Shown here: positions 1 through 4,407 of the stretch, in pieces
How the letters are laid out: every line of letters begins with the position of its first letter
Numbering within the stretch: the first letter of the stretch is position 1
Notes under the pieces: model-generated
Database searches by the model: none
Told to the model about the DNA's origin: nothing
What the model saw: the letters and a program-made list of their open reading frames with translations, nothing else
DNA from: Acidobacteriota bacterium
GTDB taxonomy: Bacteria > Acidobacteriota > Polarisedimenticolia > Gp22-AA2
Length of the DNA: 8,032 nt
Assembly (NCBI GenBank): GCA_016202915.1
Contig: JACQNT010000078.1
Span: forward strand, 1 to 8,032
Direction: 5' to 3'
Position numbers and translations under genes: made by a program

Positions 1-1
1 C

Positions 2-724
2 ACCGGCGGGGTGGACAACATCTTCCCGCATCACGAGAACGAGATCGCGCAGAGCGAGGGGGCGACCGGCGGGCCGTTCGTGCGCTACTGGCTGCACTCC
101 GCCCACCTGATCGTGGACGGCCAGAAGATGTCGAAGTCGCTCGGCAACTACCACACCCTGCGCACGCTGACGCACCGGGGCTTCGAGCCCCGGGCCATCC
201 GCTACCTCCTCCTCTCCGTCCACTATCGCAAGGCGCTCAATTTCACCTTCGCAGGGCTGGCGCAGAGCCAGGCGGCGCTGGGCCGCCTGGACGACCTGGC
301 CCTCCGTCTGGCCCAGCAGGAGCTGCCGCAGACGGGCGGCGCCGGGCTGGCGCAGAAGGCCGCGGCGGCGCGGGAGGGGATGGTGGAAGCCCTGGACGCC
401 GACCTGAACACCGCCGGCGCCCTGGGCCACGTCTTCGACCTCATCCGGGAGACGCACGCCGGGATCGACGCGGGGCGCGTCGGGAGGGATGATGCCGCCG
501 CGGTGCGGGGGGTCCTCGACACGTTTGAAACGGTCTTCGGGATCAGGCTCGGCGTCAGGGGGAGCCTGGACCGGGAGATCGAGGAGTTGATTCGCAGGCG
601 GGCGGAGGCGCGCGCCCGCAGGGACTTCGCCGCGGCGGACCGGATCCGCGATGACCTGCTGGCGCGCGGCATCGTCCTCGAGGACACTCCCCAGGGGGTG
701 CGCTGGAAGCACAAGAACGTCTGA
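2..724 (+). CDS. cysS: Cysteinyl-tRNA synthetase, C-terminal part (5' truncated by window edge)
   Basis: Class I aminoacyl-tRNA synthetase that charges tRNA-Cys with cysteine in the cytoplasm. The frame is open from base 2, so the start and the HIGH motif lie outside the window; about 240 residues remain of a family usually near 460-480. The visible part begins TGGVDNIFPHHENE, the zinc-site region in which the first His and the last Glu are ligands in characterised CysRS. The KMSKS ATP-binding loop follows at 125-139 inside GQKMSKSLGNYHTL. The helical DALR-type anticodon-binding region comes next, and the tail DRIRDDLLARGIVLEDTPQG is typical of CysRS ends. The stop is TGA at 722-724. The next gene starts 59 bp downstream with no clear terminator between them. 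A cognate tRNA-Cys lies at 3649-3723. Identification is secure. Confidence 0.97.
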   Translation, partial: TGGVDNIFPHHENEIAQSEGATGGPFVRYWLHSAHLIVDGQKMSKSLGNYHTLRTLTHRGFEPRAIRYLLLSVHYRKALNFTFAGLAQSQAALGRLDDLALRLAQQELPQTGGAGLAQKAAAAREGMVEALDADLNTAGALGHVFDLIRETHAGIDAGRVGRDDAAAVRGVLDTFETVFGIRLGVRGSLDREIEELIRRRAEARARRDFAAADRIRDDLLARGIVLEDTPQGVRWKHKNV

Positions 725-783
725 CCCCCGGCGCCCCGCCCCGAAGCGGGAAGCCGCGCTCCCTAAACCAAGGCGCCCCCCGG

Positions 784-1389
784 ATGGTCCAATCCACAGA
801 GGAGGCGATGGAAGCCGCCCCGGAACGACCCGAAAGCGACGGGAGTCTCGTGGCCAGATTCCAGGGGGGCGACGAATCGGCGTTCGACGAGCTGGTGGTG
901 CGGCACCGGCAGACGGTCTACCGCCTCGCCTACCGGCTCATGGGGAGCCACGAGGACGCCGACGACCTCTCTCAGGAAGCGTTCATGAAGGCGTACAGGG
1001 GCCTGCGTGGCTTCCGGGGCGAGGCGGCGTTCCGCACCTGGGTGACGCGCATCGTGGTCAACCTGGCGCTCAACGCCCGCCAGGCGCGCCGCGCGGCGGT
1101 CCCCCTGGAGGCGGCCGCCGATCTGAGGAGCGAGGCGACGGGGACCGAGGCGACGCTCAGGAGCCAGGTCAAGGGGGCGGTGGGGGACCTGCCGCCGCGA
1201 CAGAGACAGGTCCTGAGACTGAAGGTCTATGGAGGCCTGAAGTTCTCCGAGATCGCCCGGGCGGCCGGCATGTCGGTCGGCACGGCCAAGGCGACCTTCT
1301 TCCAGGCGGTGCGGAATCTGCGGGTCCGGCTCGCCGGGCCCCCCGCGCGGACGGGCCGCGCACGAGGGTCGGGCCATGATCGGCTGTAA
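784..1389 (+). CDS. ECF-type (sigma-E-like) RNA polymerase sigma factor
   Basis: Sigma-70 family factor of the extracytoplasmic-function type, 201 aa from ATG 784. Region 2 spans about residues 22-103 and includes DADDLSQEAFMKAY (58-71), the core-binding and -10 recognition helix. Region 4 spans about 127-184 with LPPRQRQVLRLKVYGG and a helix-turn-helix at 153-180 (FSEIARAAGMSVGTAKA). Regions 1 and 3 are absent, as expected for ECF factors. The start is uncertain. ATG 784 has no Shine-Dalgarno. ATG 808 follows AGAGGAGG (798-805) with only 2 nt between, which is very close. GTG 850 is possible, but it removes residues just before region 2. The gene overlaps the anti-sigma gene by 14 nt, so the pair is probably translationally coupled. 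No autoregulatory ECF promoter (GGAAC/GTC type) was found in the short upstream gap. The family is certain; the regulon is unknown. Confidence 0.93.
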   Translation: MVQSTEEAMEAAPERPESDGSLVARFQGGDESAFDELVVRHRQTVYRLAYRLMGSHEDADDLSQEAFMKAYRGLRGFRGEAAFRTWVTRIVVNLALNARQARRAAVPLEAAADLRSEATGTEATLRSQVKGAVGDLPPRQRQVLRLKVYGGLKFSEIARAAGMSVGTAKATFFQAVRNLRVRLAGPPARTGRARGSGHDRL

Positions 1390-1969
1390 AGAGGCTCTCG
1401 AGGGGATCGCGGAACTGGTGTCGGGGGAGATGGAGCTCTCCAGGCAGCGGGATCTCGAGGGGCATCTCCGGAGTTGCGCCTCGTGTTCGGAGGAGGTGTC
1501 CCGCACCCGCGCCGCCCTCGACCTGCTCGCGGGAGAAGAGGTGCCGGACCCCGGGCCGGCCTACTGGGCGGCCTATGGCGGGCGGCTGCGGCGGCGCCTC
1601 GCCGCCTCGGGCGGACGGCTGCGGTGGAGGCGGCTCCTGGCGGCCGCCGCTACGGTCCTCCTCGCGGCCGGGCTGGCGGCGTACGTCGTCCGGCGGGCGG
1701 GATCGTCCGTCCCCGCCCCGGACCGGCAGGGCGGGGGACGCCTCGCGCAGCGGGACGCGCCGGGGCCGCCGCGGGACGACCCCGCAGAGGCGCGGCTCAA
1801 AAGCCTTCTCGATCAGGCGGCGGCGGGAGAGGAGGGGCTGAGCGCGGCGCAGGTGATCCTCGACGAGATCGTCCCCGGCAATCCGTTCGGACTCGATGAC
1901 GACGTCGACGCCCTCTCCGCCGAGGAGAGAGAGAGGCTGGCCCGGGGTCTGCGGGGCACCCGGGGATAG
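1376..1969 (+). CDS. Zinc-finger (zf-HC2) transmembrane anti-sigma factor
   Basis: Membrane-bound partner expected to hold the adjacent ECF sigma factor inactive. It has 197 aa. The N-terminal cytoplasmic domain carries the zinc anti-sigma signature: C4, then H30-x3-C34-x2-C37 within EGHLRSCASC. A single membrane helix spans about residues 86-105 (LLAAAATVLLAAGLAAYVV), flanked by arginines on both sides. The remaining ~90 residues should be periplasmic; they begin Pro/Gly/Arg-rich and end in an acidic helical segment (DDDVDALSAEERERLARG). The start ATG lies inside the sigma gene and has GAGGG at 1364-1368, 7 nt upstream. The next gene begins 21 nt after the stop. Zinc binding and sigma sequestration are inferred from the family; the sensory signal cannot be read from the sequence. 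Confidence 0.88.
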   Translation: MIGCKEALEGIAELVSGEMELSRQRDLEGHLRSCASCSEEVSRTRAALDLLAGEEVPDPGPAYWAAYGGRLRRRLAASGGRLRWRRLLAAAATVLLAAGLAAYVVRRAGSSVPAPDRQGGGRLAQRDAPGPPRDDPAEARLKSLLDQAAAGEEGLSAAQVILDEIVPGNPFGLDDDVDALSAEERERLARGLRGTRG

Positions 1970-1973
1970 GAAC

Positions 1974-1981
1974 TAAGGAGG
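1974..1981 (+). promoter_or_regulatory. Strong Shine-Dalgarno that decides the start of the Spy-like gene
   Basis: TAAGGAGG ends at 1981. ATG 1982 directly abuts it and cannot be used well, while ATG 1991 lies 9 nt downstream at a workable distance. The start is therefore placed at 1991. Confidence 0.7.
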
Positions 1982-1990
1982 ATGGAGACC

Positions 1991-2650
1991 ATGGGGAAGA
2001 TGAGGAGTGCGGCGAGGGGAGCGGTGGCGGCGCTGGCGGCGCTCCTGGTCCTCGGAGGGGTGGCCCTGGCCGGCCCGCCGCGTGACCGTCCCGCGGGCGG
2101 CCGGCCGGCGGGTGACGAGGGGCTCGGAGGCCCCCCAAGGCCCGACGAGATGCGGGAGGCGATGGAGCAGCTGATGATCGTCCGCATGAAGAAGACGCTC
2201 AACCTGTCGGCCGACCAGGAAGCGCGCGTGGTGCCTCGCGTCCAGGCCCTCCTGGAGGCCCGCCGCGAGCACGCCTCCAGGCGGCGCGCGGCGCTGTTGC
2301 AACTCCGGACCCTCATGCGGAGCGAATCGGCCGAAGACGAGGAGATCGGGCAGGCGCTCAAGGAGGTCCAGTCGATTGAGCGGGACTTCCGCAAGCAGGA
2401 GGAGGACCTCCGGACGGAGATGAACGGGAGCCTGGCGCCCCGGCAGCAGGCGCAGATGATGTTCTTCGAGGAGCGCTTCAGGAGGTTCATGCAAAGACGC
2501 ATGCAGGAAGCGATGGGGCAGCGCCCTCATCCGGGGGAGGGGCCCCAGTGGCGCCGCCCCGGCGGCCCGCCTCCCCGCGGGCGCCGGCCGGGCGTCCCGC
2601 CCGCGGACGACTTCCCGGGCGATCTCGACCTGCCGGAGGAGGACGAGTGA
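1991..2650 (+). CDS. Spy/CpxP-like exported helical protein (putative periplasmic stress or metal sensor)
   Basis: Exported protein of 219 aa. Residues 1-27 form a signal peptide: basic start, hydrophobic core VAALAALLVLGGVALA, likely signal peptidase I cleavage after ALA27. A Gly/Pro/Arg-rich linker follows, then a long charged helical region (about 50-177) and a Pro/Arg/Asp-rich tail. Two degenerate copies of the LTxxQ motif of the Spy/CpxP/CnrX superfamily are visible: LSADQ (72-76) and LAPRQ (148-152). Met residues are spaced every four positions at 54/58/62/66 and again at 167/171/175. Only two His are present, so a CnrX-like Ni/Co site is not evident. It follows the sigma and anti-sigma genes, as CnrX-type sensors accompany their sigma systems, and its stop overlaps the yraN start. 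Role as chaperone or sensor is inferred; family assignment is moderate because similarity rests on short motifs and architecture. Confidence 0.68.
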   Translation: MGKMRSAARGAVAALAALLVLGGVALAGPPRDRPAGGRPAGDEGLGGPPRPDEMREAMEQLMIVRMKKTLNLSADQEARVVPRVQALLEARREHASRRRAALLQLRTLMRSESAEDEEIGQALKEVQSIERDFRKQEEDLRTEMNGSLAPRQQAQMMFFEERFRRFMQRRMQEAMGQRPHPGEGPQWRRPGGPPPRGRRPGVPPADDFPGDLDLPEEDE

Positions 2651-3108
2651 TCGCGGACCGCCCGCGGCCGCGGGCGATCCCGGGGGCGCCCCGGGACCGC
2701 TGGAGCGGCTGGTGGCCGGGCACCGCCGAGCCGGTCCCGCCTTACGGCGGCCGCCCCGACCTGGGACGGCGCGGGGAGGAGGCGGCGGCGCGCTACCTGA
2801 CCTCCCTCGGCTTCCGGATCCTGGAGCGCAGGTTCCGGACGGCGGCCGGGGAGATCGACATCGTCGCCCGCGAGGCGGACACCCTGGTCTTCGTGGAAGT
2901 CAAAGCCCGCTCCTCCGTCTCCTGCGGTCGCCCGGCGGAAGCGGTGGACGGCAGGAAACGAGCGCGCCTCCTGCGCGCGGCCTCCCTCTACCTCCTGCGC
3001 CACGGCGAACAGGATCAACCCTGCCGGTTCGATGTGGTCGAAATCCTGATGACGGCGGCCGGTATCCTGAAGCCCCGCCTGATCCGGGACGCTTTCCAGG
3101 GCTCCTGA
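2647..3108 (+). CDS. yraN: YraN / UPF0102 family protein (nuclease-fold, function unsettled)
   Basis: Member of the YraN/UPF0102 family, which has a PD-(D/E)xK endonuclease-like fold but no firmly established role. Hallmarks run in order: LGRRGEEAAARYL (39-51), GFRILERRFR (55-64), GEIDIVA (68-74), LVFVEVKAR (80-88), GRPAEAV (94-100) and RFDVVEI near the C-terminus. E44, D71 and E84-x-K86 match the nuclease-like core. The start is GTG 2647, which overlaps the upstream stop (GTGA) and has GGAGGAGG at 2635-2642. The longer reading from ATG 2548 would lie almost wholly inside the previous gene. From 2647 the protein is 153 aa, with an Arg/Pro/Trp-rich N-terminal extension of about 37 residues before the conserved core; no ATG, GTG or TTG was found closer to it. 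The family often sits beside rnhB; here it closes an envelope-stress cluster. Confidence 0.92.
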   Translation: MIADRPRPRAIPGAPRDRWSGWWPGTAEPVPPYGGRPDLGRRGEEAAARYLTSLGFRILERRFRTAAGEIDIVAREADTLVFVEVKARSSVSCGRPAEAVDGRKRARLLRAASLYLLRHGEQDQPCRFDVVEILMTAAGILKPRLIRDAFQGS

Positions 3109-3146
3109 ATGATATCGACGACGGCGCGGCGCGGAGGGATCCACGT

Positions 3147-3318
3147 TGTGTGTGCGAGCCGCCTCCGGGTCGCGGGACACGACTGCGGGCGCCCGGCTGA
3201 GCACAGAGCGCTCACGGGCGCCCTCGTCTCGGCTTCGTGCGCCGGGTCGGCTGAAAGACGCCGAGTGCCCGGCGCACTTCCGCACGGTCCCGCGACCCGG
3301 AGGCGGCTCGCACTCACA
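3147..3318. repeat. Large nested palindrome: 32-bp outer helix enclosing two hairpins (three-way junction)
   Basis: Within the ~300-bp gap between yraN and tRNA-Gly. Outer arms 3147-3178 and 3287-3318 pair at 31 of 32 positions: 27 consecutive pairs, one T/T mismatch at 3151/3314, then 4 more pairs, all Watson-Crick. Hairpin A: 3187-3195 pairs with 3215-3223 (9 bp), then 3198-3202 with 3210-3214, loop 3203-3209; ACGA 3179-3182 can also pair with TCGT 3224-3227. Hairpin B: 3237-3246 pairs with 3268-3277 (10 bp), then 3247-3251 with 3260-3264, loop 3252-3259. No U-tract follows the 3' arm, so it is not a standard intrinsic terminator. It could be a palindromic repeat mobilised in trans, a structured RNA, or a strong barrier separating the yraN and tRNA transcripts. 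No clear target-site duplication is seen. The pairing is certain; its nature is not. Confidence 0.85.
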
Positions 3319-3350
3319 CCGAAAGCGGTCTCTCCGCGCGGGCGACGTCC

Positions 3351-3380
3351 TTGACAGGCGCTCCGGGCGCCCGGTATATT
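3351..3380 (+). promoter_or_regulatory. Sigma70 promoter for tRNA-Gly
   Basis: Perfect -35 TTGACA at 3351-3356, 18-bp spacer, and -10 TATATT at 3375-3380 (5 of 6 to consensus). The expected start is near 3387, about 25 nt before the tRNA. The discriminator after the -10 is GC-rich (CTCCGCG), the form linked to stringent control of stable-RNA promoters. The 12-bp palindrome CCGGGCGCCCGG (3363-3374) fills the end of the spacer. Confidence 0.85.
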
Positions 3381-3412
3381 CTCCGCGCCGCTCGGGACTT
3401 CGGAGCGACCTG

Positions 3413-3487
<75 letters not shown>

Positions 3488-3495
3488 GTCATCAT

Positions 3496-3534
3496 GGCCG
3501 GCTCGCCTCATCGAAGGGCCGGCCTTCTTCTTTT
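3496..3534 (+). terminator. Intrinsic terminator after tRNA-Gly
   Basis: GGCCGGC (3496-3502) pairs with GCCGGCC (3518-3524), extendable by a U-G and a C-G pair inside the loop. A T-rich run TTCTTCTTTT (3525-3534) follows directly. It lies 9 nt past the CCA end of tRNA-Gly and ends the unit before the tRNA-Cys promoter. Confidence 0.82.
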
Positions 3535-3557
3535 CGGGCCCTCGCCGATCGGCCGGG

Positions 3558-3576
3558 CCGGCGGGGCGCCCGCCGG
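3558..3576. repeat. GC-rich hairpin just upstream of the tRNA-Cys promoter
   Basis: CCGGCGGG (3558-3565) pairs with CCCGCCGG (3569-3576) around a 3-nt GCG loop, a perfect 8-bp stem. It ends 5 nt before the -35 box at 3582. No T-tract follows immediately. It may back up the upstream terminator or simply reflect high GC; function is unknown. Confidence 0.55.
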
Positions 3577-3581
3577 ATCGA

Positions 3582-3611
3582 TTGACAGTTTTTCGCCCCC
3601 CCCTGTATCAT
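3582..3611 (+). promoter_or_regulatory. Sigma70 promoter for tRNA-Cys
   Basis: Perfect -35 TTGACA at 3582-3587, 18-bp spacer containing a T-run and C-run, and -10 TATCAT at 3606-3611. The spacer length equals that of the tRNA-Gly promoter, and the discriminator is again GC-rich (CTCGCG). The expected start is near 3618, about 30 nt before the tRNA. Confidence 0.83.
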
Positions 3612-3648
3612 CTCGCGTTACCAGTTCAGCACCCGCGTCCGTGAACCG

Positions 3649-3723
3649 GGCGGCGTAGCCAAGCGGTAAGGCAGAGGTCTGCAAAACCTCGATGCATCGG
3701 TTCGATTCCGATCGCCGCCTCCA
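3649..3723 (+). tRNA. tRNA-Cys (anticodon GCA)
   Basis: Full cloverleaf. Acceptor GGCGGCG (3649-3655) pairs with CGCCGCC (3713-3719), discriminator U 3720 (U73 is the main CysRS identity base), encoded CCA 3721-3723. D stem GCC/GGC. Anticodon stem GAGGT (3674-3678) pairs with ACCTC (3686-3690) around loop CTGCAAA, with anticodon GCA at 3681-3683. T stem ATCGG/CCGAT with loop TTCGATT. Its charging enzyme, cysS, lies about 3 kb upstream on the same strand. Confidence 0.98.
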
Positions 3724-3796
3724 CTCCATTCCGTTCCGGCGGGCTCCCCGGGCCGCGCCTTGATTTCTCCCGCTCCGGCATTATTGTTGGAAGGGC

Positions 3797-4342
3797 ATGG
3801 GCACCCTGCTGGCCGCCATCCTCGAGGATTACGATTTCTGGGTGAACTTCACCTCCAACATGGTCTCGGGGATGCTCCTGGCGATCGTCTTCGGGTTGAT
3901 CGTGACGAGCGTCATCGGGGGCTACAGCGAGAGGCGCCGGGCCAAAGGCCAGCGCCGCAAGTTCCTGGAGTTCATCGAGCGCGAGCTCAGGAGGAACACC
4001 ACGGCGCTGGCGACGGCGCTCGACGAGCTGCCCAAGGGGAACCTACCATTCCCCCTGTTCGAGGTCTCCGCCTGGAAGGTCTCGGTCAACTCCTCCCTCC
4101 TGGACAACATGGACGTGGAGCTGGTCCACCCGATCCTGTCCTCGTACAACCGCATCTGGGCGGCGAACGACCTGTACCAGAACCTCCTGGAAGCCTACTT
4201 CGAGCGGCTGGCCAAGCCGTCCGAGGCCTCCGAGAAGCGCTACCTGTTCTTCCGCAAGACGCTCCTGGACCGCCTGCGTGACCTGCAGCCGAAGCTCACC
4301 GAATCAATTGAGAAGATCGAGACCCGATTGAAGGCCGCGTGA
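3797..4342 (+). CDS. Single-pass inner-membrane protein of unknown function
   Basis: Not recognised as a named family. It has 181 aa. A short N-terminal segment (1-20, acidic EDYD) is followed by one hydrophobic helix at about 22-42 (MVSGMLLAIVFGLIVTSVIGG). The basic stretch RRRAKGQRRK (46-55) then predicts that the C-terminal ~130 residues are cytoplasmic. That part is charged and helical (FIERELRRNTTALATALDEL, YFERLAKPSEASEKR, and RLRDLQPKLTESIEKIETRL at the end), suggesting a helical-bundle or coiled-coil domain. No catalytic motif is visible. The ATG is the first usable start in frame; GGAAGGG (3789-3795) lies only 1 nt upstream, so the ribosome site is poor. The stop overlaps the possible GTG start of the acyl-CoA ligase (GTGA), which suggests coupling. 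A role in anchoring or regulating the ligase is only a guess from position. Confidence 0.8.
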   Translation: MGTLLAAILEDYDFWVNFTSNMVSGMLLAIVFGLIVTSVIGGYSERRRAKGQRRKFLEFIERELRRNTTALATALDELPKGNLPFPLFEVSAWKVSVNSSLLDNMDVELVHPILSSYNRIWAANDLYQNLLEAYFERLAKPSEASEKRYLFFRKTLLDRLRDLQPKLTESIEKIETRLKAA

Positions 4343-4375
4343 CCGCGCCGGCCGACCTCCCGGCCCGCTCTCTGC

Positions 4376-4381
4376 TACACT
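4376..4381 (+). promoter_or_regulatory. Possible extended -10 element ahead of the ligase ATG
   Basis: TG at 4373-4374, one base, then TACACT at 4376-4381, an extended -10 arrangement (TGnTACACT) without a convincing -35. It would start transcription near 4388, 20 nt before ATG 4408. It may be chance; if real, it gives the ligase its own transcript. Confidence 0.3.
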
Positions 4382-4407
4382 TCCGCGACGGCAGGGGGTG
4401 CGCCCCG

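Noticed and set aside
724..784. Autoregulatory ECF promoter upstream of the sigma gene
   Set aside because: No GGAAC-like -35 and GTC-like -10 at the expected 16-17 bp spacing was found. The nearby GGAAGC and GTCTGA are only about 8 nt apart and lie at the end of cysS.
651..1506. Alternative readings on both strands (651-1379 plus, 763-1506 minus) over the sigma factor gene
   Set aside because: The sigma factor frame carries regions 2 and 4; the others are low-complexity shadows.
1982..1984. ATG 1982 as start of the Spy-like gene
   Set aside because: It directly abuts the AAGGAGG ribosome site. ATG 1991 in the same frame has workable spacing and gives a cleaner signal peptide.
3147..3334. 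Palindrome as a simple intrinsic terminator of the yraN cluster
   Set aside because: The 3' arm is followed by CCGAAAGCGGTC with no T-tract, and the 32-bp multi-branched form is far larger than a terminator. It may still hinder read-through.
3738..3759. Possible terminator hairpin after tRNA-Cys (GGCG 3738-3741 with CGCC 3756-3759)
   Set aside because: Only four consecutive pairs, with mismatches inward, and just a short TTGATTT afterwards; too weak to call.
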